From: Emticicia sp040253585
GTDB taxonomy: Bacteria > Bacteroidota > Bacteroidia > Cytophagales > Spirosomataceae
NCBI RefSeq assembly: GCF_040253585.1
Contig: NZ_JBELAU010000010.1
Coordinates: 265,567-329,566 of the forward strand
DNA length: 64,000 bases
Direction: 5' to 3'
Shown: positions 16,728-26,186 of the stretch, in pieces
Layout of the letters: each line of letters begins with the position of its first letter
Numbering within the stretch: position 1 is the stretch's first letter
Notes under the pieces: model-generated
The model's database searches: none
What the model saw: the letters and a program-made list of their open reading frames with translations, nothing else
Told to the model about the DNA's origin: nothing
Made by a program: the position numbers and the translations under genes

Positions 16728-17957
16728 ATGCGTTTCCGAAGTATCGTTTTATATTGCCTTTTTGTGTGTATCCCTACACTTAGTTTTTGTCAAAGAAACA
16801 TTGAAGGCCGAGTGATTAGTGGAGAAGACAAAAAACCGCTATCATTTGCCAATGTATTTATTAGCAACTCAACCAAAGGCCAACAAGCTGACGATAAAGG
16901 TCGATTTAAACTAACCAATGTACCTGCGGGTGTTCTTGATTTGGTGGTGAGTTTTATTGGCTACGAAACCATTTCTATCAAAATAAAAGCCGATACACTC
17001 CGAAAACCTTTACTGATTATGCTTTCGCCCGATGCCATTGCTTTGCAAGGTGTAACCGTGAAAAGACTAAGAAATGGTTTTGAGAGGTATTATCCACTTT
17101 TCAAAGAGCATTTTTTAGGCAGAACTGCTTTTTCGGAAGATTGTGTTTTGAAAAATCCGAAAGCACTTTGGTTTTCATTAAGCGATGATGAATCTGAATT
17201 GACCATCAATGCCGATGAGCCTTTGGAGATAGAAAACAAAGCATTGGGTTATACGATAAAATATGATTTAGAAGAGTTTAAATACAGTTTCTCTCAAAGC
17301 TACGTAACCTATTATGGTTTCCCATTTTTTCAGGAAATGACTACCAAAAACGAAAGAAAACAGCAAAAATGGCACGAAAATCGAGAAAAAGCTTACTTCG
17401 GTTCGCCTCAGCATTTCTTGAAATCAACCATTAACCACGATTGGGCAAATGCTGGCTATAAAGTTTATACGATGATTCGAGAAGAAAAACGTTTTTTCTT
17501 AGTACCTCTTTTTCCCGAAATCAAAGACAGTCTGGGTAATATTATTCAGCACGCCGCAAAAGCAAAAAAAGAAGTCGATTCGACTGATATTATTTTGAGT
17601 AAAAATATTTGGTTGCATAAAGTTCCAAACCCTAAACGCTCGCCTTATGTCCAGTATTTGCACAAACTGCCATTGGACGAAAATTGTGTTTTTGAGGTTA
17701 GAGAAAATCTTTCCCTACTGAATTTTGAAAATTATCTCTATGTATTTTATGAACGAGAATTTGAAGAACCACAATTTGCCGATTTAGGAAAAAAAGACGC
17801 TCCACAAGTTTCAATTCTGACGCTTTTAGAACCCAAAACTTTGATTGAATCAACAGGGCATTTGGTCAATCCTTTAGCTGTTTTGTTTGAAGGCCGTTGG
17901 GGAATCGAAAAAATGGGCGAATTCCTACCGATTGATTATGAACCTGAGTCTTTTTAA
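16728..17957 (+). CDS. secreted protein with carboxypeptidase-regulatory-like domain
   Basis: The 409-residue protein has a signal peptide (MRFRSIVLYCLFVCIPTLSFCQ) and then a CarboxypepD_reg-like beta-sandwich at about residues 24-105 (RNIEGRVISGEDKKPLSFAN, the SFIGYET motif), as found at the N-terminus of TonB-dependent receptors. The following 300 residues are not a TonB barrel and are rich in aromatic and charged residues (FKYSFSQSYVTYYGFPFFQE; YEREFEEPQFADLG). Probably an outer-membrane or periplasmic protein; function unknown. Confidence 0.85.
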   Translation: MRFRSIVLYCLFVCIPTLSFCQRNIEGRVISGEDKKPLSFANVFISNSTKGQQADDKGRFKLTNVPAGVLDLVVSFIGYETISIKIKADTLRKPLLIMLSPDAIALQGVTVKRLRNGFERYYPLFKEHFLGRTAFSEDCVLKNPKALWFSLSDDESELTINADEPLEIENKALGYTIKYDLEEFKYSFSQSYVTYYGFPFFQEMTTKNERKQQKWHENREKAYFGSPQHFLKSTINHDWANAGYKVYTMIREEKRFFLVPLFPEIKDSLGNIIQHAAKAKKEVDSTDIILSKNIWLHKVPNPKRSPYVQYLHKLPLDENCVFEVRENLSLLNFENYLYVFYEREFEEPQFADLGKKDAPQVSILTLLEPKTLIESTGHLVNPLAVLFEGRWGIEKMGEFLPIDYEPESF

Positions 17958-17988
17958 TTTTATATAATTGGGTAAAATCAATATTATG

Positions 17989-18016
17989 GTAGAGACAGGG
18001 CATGCCCTGTCTCTAC
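17989..18016. repeat. 28-bp perfect palindrome between convergent genes
   Basis: GTAGAGACAGGGCA and its exact complement meet without a spacer. It lies between two convergent genes and may act as a terminator; the sequence looks like a mobile intergenic palindrome rather than a conventional terminator. Confidence 0.65.
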
Positions 18017-18040
18017 GTTTTGACAAATTCACAATTCGTT

Positions 18041-21022
18041 TCAATACCCACAACCACCAATATACGCCCTAAAAATACTACCACTTTGAGCCTCAAAGCC
18101 CGCTTGGAGCGTAATGGAATTTCCACCGTTAAAAGTTACATTCGTTCCTGCTAAAACTCTGGTTGGCATACCATTTTGAGTAATAATTGTGGATGCTGCA
18201 TCATATTTTCCTGCGGTCAGAATTCCCGAAAAGCTCTGGGTATTGGGGCATGGAGTTCCCAATTCTTGAATCAGAATATTATCTAAAAATAGCCGATTTC
18301 CCCATCCGCCCACATCTTCAAAAATCAATTCGATAGTTTTTCCAGCATAAGCCGAAAGATTAATTGTTTCGCTTCGCCATTGGTTGCAATTTGTGGGCGT
18401 AAAAAGCGTAGTTTGGTCAGGAGCGGTTGCCAAAGTGCTGCCCGCTTTATCATAAATTAATTGTTGCGTACCATCACATTTTACGGCATAAACTTTCAGC
18501 CTATCAAATTTTGTAGCATCATATCGGGCATACGCCACATCGAACGAAAGTTGTGCTGCATCCATATTTGAAAGGTCAACAAATCGCCTTAATCTATCAA
18601 TTTTTCCAGTATTATCTGCGGCACGATTATTTATTACGGCTGCATTTGAGTGGCAATTATTGCTTTCGGTTGTCCACGTAACTGCGTCATTATCAAGGTT
18701 TTGATTTATCCAATTTGCCAAATTTGCTACAAATTTTTCGTTTACTGCTTCAGCAATATTCTTGGTAGGGTCATTTGGAAAAGCATCATAAATATCTTTT
18801 ATGCCATCATTATCACTATCAATCGTTTTTACGTGATTTAACAAGGTTGTCAATGCTTGAGGAGCATTTGTTGGCGAGGTATTTCCTGCTTGATTAAGCG
18901 TACTTTCGCCATGACATGAAGTACAAGTACGCACCTCGCCCGACCTTGTGCTTAGCCATAAACGTTCACGCACGATTCCTTTATTATTGGCATCGGTCAA
19001 CTGCCAAGTCAAGGCACGTTCGGCTGGAACAATCATTGCCGCTGAGCCATCAGGGTGAATGTTGGCACTTCCCTGCGAGCCAGTCGTTGGCGGATTATAC
19101 GGCATCGCAGTTGGGTCATGTAAAAATTTTGCGATACCTCTTCTACCAGCTTTTGGTGTATTTATACCTCCAATTCCACGCACCAAATCATTCTGTAAAA
19201 ATTGTACGTGTTTTACTTCATAAATATTGGTCGGTTTGCTGGGGTTGATTGTTTGGTGAGCCGAACCCGAAACTTTCAGATTAAAAGGTTGTTGTTGGTC
19301 GGCATCGTCTCGGCTTGTTACGTCTCTAATCGCCAAAACTGATAATTTATTTCGGCGAAGAAACTTCTTAAAATCATGTAAATTTACGCCAGCAGCCGTA
19401 AAAAGTGCTTGTTCAGACGGTGCAACTGTTTCTAAATTATTGGTTGTGGTCGTCGGAATTAGTCGAGCTTTTACTTCAACTGGATACAATTCCCAAAGTA
19501 CACCATTATAACTATACATTTCATCAGGACTCCACCACGAGACATTTTTCGTAATACCTGCACCCGTAATGGCCGTGTTTCCTTTCAAATAGCCATTTCC
19601 TGCCGACTCCAATAATCTGATTCTGAAATCATACTTACTTTGTGGAGCAGTCGAAGTGCCAATATTTGCATCTTGTTGTGTTGAATGTGAATGAGTCACC
19701 AAAACTTGTCCATCAGACAATGGCATCGGATTTCGATATAAACCCGAATGATTTACACTTGGCGTATCATCGGTCGAGCGTGTTTCGGGATGAGTTTTGT
19801 ATGTAAAAGTAATTTGTTCGGGATGTGTTCCTGGCGGAGCATTGACAGTAACAACCATTCCTGAGCCATGCGTACCAAATTCGGGTGCTTCGATGCCATA
19901 ATATAGTCCCGCCGTAACAGGCGATTCTTGAATATGAAACATCGCCCGAATTGGTGTCGGACTTATAGGTGTATAAAAATCTGTAAGATTATTGTCATTC
20001 GTGAAATTATTCAAAATGTAATTTCCCATTTCATGCCTTCCGACGTGGTTGAGCATTTCCATTTCCGTTCCATCTTCATTCATCATCCATGGATTGAAAA
20101 TATTAAAAGTCTGAGGATTCGTATTTACCCATTCGGGTAAAGCAAACAAGTCGGTTCGGCCATTTCGAGGTTCTGGAAAAATCTCAGCATCAGGCAAAAT
20201 ACCCGATTTTGTGGCATTGGCAGTTTCATCGGCATAATTGAAAGTACCATACAGATAATTGCCAGTATTATTCAGAATGTTATAAACATCAGCATCAGCT
20301 TGTTGGTCACGTTGGAGGTGGTCCCATCTTGTAAAAATCAATCTTCCTGCTTGGTCGATGCTTGGCGTAAAGTCTCCCGACGGTGAATGAGTAAGCATTT
20401 CAAGTCCACTGGCTATCGAGCAAGCCTTGGGGTCAGTTTTCCAAATTCCCGAAACTATCGGTGAAGACTCGTACTCATCATGTTGTGGATACAAATGAGC
20501 AACTCCACCACGAGGCATATCAGAAGTAAAAATAATGCGGTCGTCTGTGCCATAAATCGGCTGAATATTATTGTAACCAACTGGCTGATTCGGCACCAGC
20601 GTAATTACTGGCGTATCGGTCTTACCTAAACCCGTGATTTCGTAAATCTTCCAAACATAATTTTGCACTTGATAACGTTGCGTAGCCGAGCCAATTGCCA
20701 TGCTAAAAACAGCCTTCGTTCCACTCCAATGCACCGAAGGGTCACGTACCGCAATGGCATTTGCACCTTGCATACCTGTTTGTCCATAACCAGCTGCTTG
20801 CGTAAGATTTTTCAACAAACCATCGGTATATCGAATATATAAATCACCTCCACGTGGAGCGGCATAAGTGCTTGCTTGATGATTTCCGAAGGTTTCAAAT
20901 GCAGCACCAAAACCATTAGGTTGAGGAACTTGCGTGCAGAACATTATCGGATTCGGCAATGTTTGTGCAACAATAGTAAAGAAACTAAAGCACAAAATGC
21001 TCAAAATGCAATACTTTTTCAT
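18041..21022 (-). CDS. large secreted protein with PD40-like propeller, haem-c motif and C-terminal sorting-type domain
   Basis: This 993-residue protein has a signal peptide (MKKYCILSILCFSFFTIVAQ), a WD40/TolB-like region (VHWSGTKAVFSMAI, DDRIIFTSDMPRGG, GRLIFTRWDHLQRD) resembling the N-terminal and middle parts of hydrazine-synthase-alpha-like proteins, and a CxxCH haem-binding motif C700-TSC-H704. A calcium-binding DSDNDGIKDIYDAFPND repeat and a jelly-roll-like domain follow. The end (TLQAGFEAQSGSIFRAYIGG) resembles a Cytophagales C-terminal surface domain, possibly a type IX secretion substrate. Catalytic role unknown; the single haem motif suggests electron transfer or ligand binding. 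Confidence 0.75.
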   Translation of the reverse strand: MKKYCILSILCFSFFTIVAQTLPNPIMFCTQVPQPNGFGAAFETFGNHQASTYAAPRGGDLYIRYTDGLLKNLTQAAGYGQTGMQGANAIAVRDPSVHWSGTKAVFSMAIGSATQRYQVQNYVWKIYEITGLGKTDTPVITLVPNQPVGYNNIQPIYGTDDRIIFTSDMPRGGVAHLYPQHDEYESSPIVSGIWKTDPKACSIASGLEMLTHSPSGDFTPSIDQAGRLIFTRWDHLQRDQQADADVYNILNNTGNYLYGTFNYADETANATKSGILPDAEIFPEPRNGRTDLFALPEWVNTNPQTFNIFNPWMMNEDGTEMEMLNHVGRHEMGNYILNNFTNDNNLTDFYTPISPTPIRAMFHIQESPVTAGLYYGIEAPEFGTHGSGMVVTVNAPPGTHPEQITFTYKTHPETRSTDDTPSVNHSGLYRNPMPLSDGQVLVTHSHSTQQDANIGTSTAPQSKYDFRIRLLESAGNGYLKGNTAITGAGITKNVSWWSPDEMYSYNGVLWELYPVEVKARLIPTTTTNNLETVAPSEQALFTAAGVNLHDFKKFLRRNKLSVLAIRDVTSRDDADQQQPFNLKVSGSAHQTINPSKPTNIYEVKHVQFLQNDLVRGIGGINTPKAGRRGIAKFLHDPTAMPYNPPTTGSQGSANIHPDGSAAMIVPAERALTWQLTDANNKGIVRERLWLSTRSGEVRTCTSCHGESTLNQAGNTSPTNAPQALTTLLNHVKTIDSDNDGIKDIYDAFPNDPTKNIAEAVNEKFVANLANWINQNLDNDAVTWTTESNNCHSNAAVINNRAADNTGKIDRLRRFVDLSNMDAAQLSFDVAYARYDATKFDRLKVYAVKCDGTQQLIYDKAGSTLATAPDQTTLFTPTNCNQWRSETINLSAYAGKTIELIFEDVGGWGNRLFLDNILIQELGTPCPNTQSFSGILTAGKYDAASTIITQNGMPTRVLAGTNVTFNGGNSITLQAGFEAQSGSIFRAYIGGCGY

Positions 21023-21287
21023 AAATATAGGAGATAAATAGGATATGTTTTTTTCGATGGGTGTATCAACTTATCAGAGAAGTAGAAAAGTTTGATACAC
21101 TTAAACAGCAGATCTGTAACAAATATAAAAACACGTTTTTCGGTTGACAAATTATCGGTTGTTTTCATGGTCAAAGTTTACTAAACGGTAAAAAAAGAAA
21201 TAATTTCAAAAATATTTTATAAATATTTTGATATATAATTGAATAATTTTTACATTGCTTCACGAACATAATCCGAACGATTGTACT

Positions 21288-22406
21288 GTGAAATTAGCCG
21301 TAATTAGGGAAACCAAACCATTTGAACGCCGAGTAGCTCTCACGCCAGAAGTCTGCAAACAATTAATCCAAGCAGGATTTGAATGCCACCTCGAACACGA
21401 CGCAGGAAAAACATCTTTCTTTGATGATACAGCCTATACAGCAGTCGGAGTATCTATTCAAAACGATAAATCTGCATTGCTCGCTGTTGCCGATGTAGTT
21501 TTGAAAGTAAATCCTCTCAGCACCGACGAAATCGCTTCTATGAAAAAAGGAGCGGTGGCCATTTCTTTCATGTATGCTGCCACCAATCCAGAAATGGTTG
21601 AAGCCGCTGCCAAGCAAGGAATTTCGGCATTTTCGGTCGATGCCATTCCTCGTATTTCACGAGCTCAAAAAATGGATGCGTTGAGTTCGCAAGCCAACTT
21701 AGCTGGCTATAAATCGGTCATCATTGGTGCGTATCATTTGGGTAAAATCTTCCCTCTACTCATGACAGCCGCAGGCACAATCAAACCCGCCAAAGTTGTA
21801 ATCATGGGTGCGGGTGTGGCTGGATTGCAAGCAATTGCTACCGCCAAACGTCTCGGTGCGGTAGTTGAAGTGAGCGATATTCGCCCCGAAACAAAAGAGC
21901 AAGTAGAATCTCTTGGTGGAAAATTTATTGAAGTAAAAGGCGATGATTCTATTAAAATCGAAGGTGGCTATGTAAAAGGTGTTTCAGAAGATTTCTTAAA
22001 AAGACAACAGGAAGTTATCTCAAAACATATCTGCGAAGCTGATTTGGTGATTACAACTGCATTAATTCCTGGCAAAAAAGCTCCGATGTTAATTCCAGAA
22101 GAAGTAGTAAAAAACATGAAATTTGGCTCAGTGATAGTCGATATGGCGGTGGAACAAGGCGGAAACTGTGCTTGCAGTGAATTTGCCAAAACTGTCGAAA
22201 AACACGGTGTAACTATTGTGGGTGAGGCAAATATTCCTTCAACACTACCACTCAATGCCAGCGAACTTTACGCCAAAAATATTGCTACTTTCTTGCTACA
22301 CCTCGCCACTAAAGATGGCTTCAAATGGGAAATGGAAGAAGAAATCACGAAGGGCTCATTGATTGTTCATAATGGAAGTATTGTTCACCCTTCGCTCACA
22401 AAATAA
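21288..22406 (+). CDS. pntA1: NAD(P) transhydrogenase subunit alpha part 1
   Basis: Start chosen at the GTG at 21288 (MKLAVIRETKPFERRVALTP), the usual start of the family; a TTG at 21255 would add 11 residues. The 372-residue protein is the NAD(H)-binding domain I: GAYHLGKIFPLLMTAAGTIKPA, the Rossmann motif VVIMGAGVAGLQAIATAKRLGA with a following acidic VSDIRPE, and VIVDMAVEQGGNC. It exchanges hydride with domain III on PntB and drives or uses proton translocation. First gene of a three-gene operon. No strong promoter stands out; 21023-21287 is otherwise empty and divergent to the 993-residue gene. Confidence 0.95.
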   Translation: MKLAVIRETKPFERRVALTPEVCKQLIQAGFECHLEHDAGKTSFFDDTAYTAVGVSIQNDKSALLAVADVVLKVNPLSTDEIASMKKGAVAISFMYAATNPEMVEAAAKQGISAFSVDAIPRISRAQKMDALSSQANLAGYKSVIIGAYHLGKIFPLLMTAAGTIKPAKVVIMGAGVAGLQAIATAKRLGAVVEVSDIRPETKEQVESLGGKFIEVKGDDSIKIEGGYVKGVSEDFLKRQQEVISKHICEADLVITTALIPGKKAPMLIPEEVVKNMKFGSVIVDMAVEQGGNCACSEFAKTVEKHGVTIVGEANIPSTLPLNASELYAKNIATFLLHLATKDGFKWEMEEEITKGSLIVHNGSIVHPSLTK

Positions 22407-22421
22407 ACTTTCAAAAATATA

Positions 22422-22730
22422 ATGAATCAAATACTCACTTTTCTTGGCGAAAATATTCAGATGATATACATTATTATATTATCTGTTTTTGTAGGCGTTG
22501 AGGTTATCGGAAAAGTACCTGCTGTACTTCACACGCCTTTAATGAGTGGTGCAAATGCCATTCATGGAGTCGTGATTGTTGGGGCAATAATTGTAATGCT
22601 CAATACTCCTGCCGAAAATATATTGGCTTTGGCACTTGGTTTTGTAGCGGTCGTATTCGGCACCCTCAATGTAGTCGGTGGCTTTGCGGTTACTGATAGA
22701 ATGTTAGAAATGTTTAAAAAGAAAAAATAA
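22422..22730 (+). CDS. pntA2: NAD(P) transhydrogenase subunit alpha part 2
   Basis: The 102-residue protein has three or four membrane spans (MIYIIILSVFVGVEVIGKVP, AIHGVVIVGAIIVML, ILALALGFVAVVFGTLNVVGGFAVTDRMLEMF). It corresponds to the C-terminal membrane part of E. coli PntA, here a separate gene as in many Bacteroidota. It forms the proton channel together with the membrane part of PntB. It follows pntA1 by 15 nt. Confidence 0.95.
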   Translation: MNQILTFLGENIQMIYIIILSVFVGVEVIGKVPAVLHTPLMSGANAIHGVVIVGAIIVMLNTPAENILALALGFVAVVFGTLNVVGGFAVTDRMLEMFKKKK

Positions 22731-22736
22731 TGTTCA

Positions 22737-22769
22737 AACTCTGGCAGGGTTTTAAACCCTGCCAGAGTT
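22737..22769. repeat. 16-bp-arm palindrome inside the pnt operon
   Basis: Arms AACTCTGGCAGGGTTT and AAACCCTGCCAGAGTT flank a single T. It lies between two co-directional operon genes, 7 nt after the pntA2 stop, so it may attenuate transcription or stabilise the upstream mRNA. Confidence 0.7.
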
Positions 22770-22789
22770 AAATTTTCGACAAAAGCCTC

Positions 22790-24190
22790 ATGGAAATAAA
22801 ATATATTCTTGACATTATTTATTTAGTTGCTTCGGTAACTTTCGTGATTGGTTTAAAGATGCTCAGTCACCCAGATACTGCTCGAAAAGGCAATCTTTAT
22901 GCGGCTTTTGGTATGGCATTGGCAATTGTCGGCACTATTTTCTTATACAATCATGCCGACGGTTATACTACTCGTGAACCAATCAAAATCATTTTGATTT
23001 TAGCCGCAATCGGAGTCGGAACAGTGGCAGGTTGGCTGACAGCAAGCAAAGTTCAAATGACCAAAATGCCCGAACTCGTTTCCCTCTTCAACGGAATGGG
23101 TGGAGCTTGTGCCGCCATCATCGGTTTAATGGAATATGAGCATAATCTGGGCAAAACTGGTGCATTAGCCACAATTATTGCAGGACTCATCATTGGTTCG
23201 GTTTCGTTCAGCGGAAGCGTTATTGCTTTCTTGAAACTCAACGAAACCATGAAAAAACCAATTAGAATTCCTTCGTATAATATTCTGAATACGGTTGTGA
23301 TGATCGCTCTCATCTTATTCGGAGCGTACATTGTTTACGCACAACCTGAGCATCTGTTTTTAGTAGTTTTATTATTCGTTTTTGCTTTGGTTTATGGCGT
23401 TCTATTCGTGATTCCGATTGGTGGGGCAGATATGCCCGTAGTTATTTCGTTACTCAATTCATTCACGGGTTTGGCGGCTGCTTTTGGTGGGTTTCTCTAC
23501 CAAAATCAAGTAATGCTCACAGGTGGAATTTTGGTAGGCTCGGCAGGAACAATCTTGACTTTAGCGATGTGCAAAGCCATGAATCGCCCATTGAGCAATG
23601 TAATCTTCGGAGCATTTGGTGGCGGAGCTTCCGCTGGTTCGGGTGCAGAAGTAAATGGAAGCATCAAAGATATTTCTATTTCAGATACCGCCATATTGAT
23701 GAATTATGCCAAGAAAGTAGTAATCGTACCTGGCTACGGCTTAGCGGTTGCACAAGCCCAACACGTCATTCACGAATTAGAATTATTACTCGAAGAGCGT
23801 GGCGTGGAAGTAGTATATGCCATTCATCCAGTAGCTGGACGTATGCCTGGCCACATGAATGTACTTTTGGCCGAAAGTAATGTATCATACGATAAATTGG
23901 TGGAAATGGAAGATATTAACCCACAATTTGCCACAACCGATGTGGTTTTGGTGGTAGGAGCAAACGATGTGGTAAATCCAGCTGCTAAAACTGACCCTTC
24001 ATCGCCAATTTTCGGAATGCCAATTTTGGATGTTGAAAATGCAACAAATATCATTGTCAATAAGCGAAGCATGAATGCAGGTTACGCAGGCATAGACAAC
24101 CTTCTTTTCTACCAACCAAAAACAAGTATGCTTTTTGGTGATGCCAAAGGCGTTTTGGCAAAGTTGGTAAGCGAGTTGAAGCAGATGTAA
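22790..24190 (+). CDS. pntB: NAD(P) transhydrogenase subunit beta
   Basis: The 466-residue protein has eight or nine membrane spans in the first 270 residues (for example LVASVTFVIGLKMLSHPDTA, MPVVISLLNSFTGLAAAFGG) and a C-terminal NADP(H)-binding domain III with VVIVPGYGLAVAQAQHVIHE, HPVAGRMPGHMNVLLAESNV, GANDVVNPAA and KRSMNAGYAGIDN. These motifs are diagnostic. The complex transfers hydride from NADH to NADP+ at the cost of inward proton flow, supplying NADPH, which fits the NADPH-using flavoprotein gene downstream. Confidence 0.97.
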   Translation: MEIKYILDIIYLVASVTFVIGLKMLSHPDTARKGNLYAAFGMALAIVGTIFLYNHADGYTTREPIKIILILAAIGVGTVAGWLTASKVQMTKMPELVSLFNGMGGACAAIIGLMEYEHNLGKTGALATIIAGLIIGSVSFSGSVIAFLKLNETMKKPIRIPSYNILNTVVMIALILFGAYIVYAQPEHLFLVVLLFVFALVYGVLFVIPIGGADMPVVISLLNSFTGLAAAFGGFLYQNQVMLTGGILVGSAGTILTLAMCKAMNRPLSNVIFGAFGGGASAGSGAEVNGSIKDISISDTAILMNYAKKVVIVPGYGLAVAQAQHVIHELELLLEERGVEVVYAIHPVAGRMPGHMNVLLAESNVSYDKLVEMEDINPQFATTDVVLVVGANDVVNPAAKTDPSSPIFGMPILDVENATNIIVNKRSMNAGYAGIDNLLFYQPKTSMLFGDAKGVLAKLVSELKQM

Positions 24191-24320
24191 AACTTGTATT
24201 AAATTAACAAAAAACTATATAATAATTGCCATTTTCAATATTTAACAAAATAATATTTGGCAATACTTTTTAAAATTAAGTAGTTTTACCTACCGATTTC
24301 AATTTAAAACTATTCAACCA

Positions 24321-26114
24321 TTGGAACCAACAAATGTACACGACCCAGAGTATTACCATAAGGTCGTAGATTGTCAGTATGCTTGCCCAGCTCATACACC
24401 TGTACCTGAGTACATCAGACTCATTGCTGCCGAAAAATACACCGAGGCTTATATGGTCAATTGGGAATCAAATGTTTTCCCTGGCGTATTAGGCCGTACT
24501 TGTGATAGACCTTGCGAACCAGCGTGTCGTCGTGGTAGAGTTGATGAAGAACCTGTTGCTATTTGTCGTTTGAAGCGTGTAGCTGCTGATAACAAAGGCG
24601 ATATTACTCATTTGCTTCCTAAGATTCCTTCAAAAGGAAATGGAAAACGCATTGCATTGATTGGTGCTGGCCCTGCCTCACTCACCGTTGCTCGTGACTT
24701 AGCTCCTTTGGGCTACGAAATTCACGTTTTTGACGAGCAAATCAAAGGCGGTGGCATGATGCGTAGTCAAATTCCATCTTTCCGTTTGCCCGAATCAGTT
24801 TTAGATGAGGAAGTAAACAACATCCTCAATTTGGGCATTCACCAACACTTCAAAACCTACGTTTCGAGTCTAAAAAGTGTCTTAAATGATGGTTATGATG
24901 CAGTTTTCATCGGAACGGGAGCTCCTCGTGGGCGTGATTTAACAAATCTCCCAGGTCGTGCCGAAGGCGGAGCAAATATCCACGTTGGTATCGAATGGCT
25001 GGCAAGTGTGGCTTTTGAACATACAAAAGCAATCGGTAAAAAAGTTATCGTTTTAGGTGGTGGAAATACTGCTATGGACTGTTGCCGTACTTCTCGCCGT
25101 TTGGGTGGAGAAGACGTAAAAGTAGTTGTTCGTAGTCCATATTCTGAAATGAAAGCTTCTCCGTGGGAAAAAGAAGATGCTCAACACGAAGATATTCCAA
25201 TTCTTGATAATCACGTTCCTGTTTCGTTTGTTTCAGAAAATGGCAAACTAAAAGGTATGACTTTCGAGAAAGTTCATGCAGTTTATGATGAAAAAGGCAA
25301 ACGTTCACTCGTTCCAACGGGCGAACCGCACGTTTTCATCGAAGCTGACGATGTCTTAGTAGCAATCGGACAAGAAAATTATTTCCCTTGGATTGAGCGT
25401 GATTTAGGCATTGAATTCGACAAATGGGATATGCCAAATGTCGATAGCACTACTTTCCAATCAACAAATCCAAAAGTTTTCTTTGGTGGAGATGCTGCCC
25501 TTGGCCCTAAAAACGTAATCACGGCCGTAGCACAAGGCCATTCAGCCGCAGTTTCTATCGACTTATATTGTCAAGGAAAACCATTGGATGTGCGTCCTGA
25601 CCCTATGACAAACTTGGTTTCTCAGAAAATGGGAATCCATGAGTGGAGTTATGATAGCATCGTAGCTAATGACGACCGTTATGTAGTGCCGCAAGCCGAA
25701 AAGAAAGTAACCCTTATCGACCGCAAAAAAGAGGTAGAGCTCGGTTTCGATAAAAATGTTGGTTTCAAAGAAGCACAACGTTGCTTAAACTGCGATGTAC
25801 AAACTGTTTTCACCGAAAACCGCTGTATCGAGTGTGACGCCTGTATGGATATTTGTCCAACCGACTGTATTACATTTACGGTCAATGGCACCGAAGAAGA
25901 CCTTCGCACACGTCTCAAAGCACCATCTTTGCACTTAGACCAATCGCTTCTCGTATCTAATACTTTGGCTGCAACAGGCCGAGTGATGGTAAAAGACGAA
26001 GATGTATGTTTACACTGTGGTTTGTGTGCCGAGCGTTGCCCTACCTCAGCTTGGGATATGCAGAAGTTTTTCTATAATACAACAAAAGCACATCATGGGT
26101 GCGGAAGTCATTGA
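24321..26114 (+). CDS. glutamate-synthase-small-chain-like FAD/NAD(P) oxidoreductase with ferredoxin domains
   Basis: Start is a TTG at 24321 (MEPTNVHDPEYYHKVVDCQY), as no in-frame ATG precedes the conserved Cys region. The 597-residue protein has an N-terminal Fe-S region (CQYACPAHTPVPEYI; GRTCDRPCEPACRRG), an FAD-binding motif GAGPASLTVARDLAPLG, an NAD(P) motif VIVLGGGNTAMDCCRTSRR, and a C-terminal two-cluster ferredoxin (CIECDACMDICPTDC; CLHCGLCAERCPTSAW). Directly upstream of korAB, it probably passes electrons between ferredoxin and NAD(P)H for the 2-oxoacid oxidoreductase. A role as true glutamate synthase beta subunit is unlikely because no gltB is nearby. Confidence 0.92.
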   Translation: MEPTNVHDPEYYHKVVDCQYACPAHTPVPEYIRLIAAEKYTEAYMVNWESNVFPGVLGRTCDRPCEPACRRGRVDEEPVAICRLKRVAADNKGDITHLLPKIPSKGNGKRIALIGAGPASLTVARDLAPLGYEIHVFDEQIKGGGMMRSQIPSFRLPESVLDEEVNNILNLGIHQHFKTYVSSLKSVLNDGYDAVFIGTGAPRGRDLTNLPGRAEGGANIHVGIEWLASVAFEHTKAIGKKVIVLGGGNTAMDCCRTSRRLGGEDVKVVVRSPYSEMKASPWEKEDAQHEDIPILDNHVPVSFVSENGKLKGMTFEKVHAVYDEKGKRSLVPTGEPHVFIEADDVLVAIGQENYFPWIERDLGIEFDKWDMPNVDSTTFQSTNPKVFFGGDAALGPKNVITAVAQGHSAAVSIDLYCQGKPLDVRPDPMTNLVSQKMGIHEWSYDSIVANDDRYVVPQAEKKVTLIDRKKEVELGFDKNVGFKEAQRCLNCDVQTVFTENRCIECDACMDICPTDCITFTVNGTEEDLRTRLKAPSLHLDQSLLVSNTLAATGRVMVKDEDVCLHCGLCAERCPTSAWDMQKFFYNTTKAHHGCGSH

Positions 26115-26118
26115 TGTA

Positions 26119-26139
26119 GAACAAGTCTCCGACTTGTTC
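26119..26139. repeat. ACAAGT hairpin after flavoprotein gene
   Basis: GAACAAGTC, 3-nt loop, GACTTGTTC directly after the stop codon at 26114. One of at least four intergenic hairpins in the window sharing ACAAGT/ACTTGT arms. Confidence 0.6.
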
Positions 26140-26186
26140 CTTTGCAATAAATTAAACGAAATTTCCTCTTTTTTGAGAATGTTAAT

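Noticed and set aside
23569..23880. 103-residue frame inside pntB
   Set aside because: Arg/Ser-rich alternate frame of a well-conserved transhydrogenase gene.
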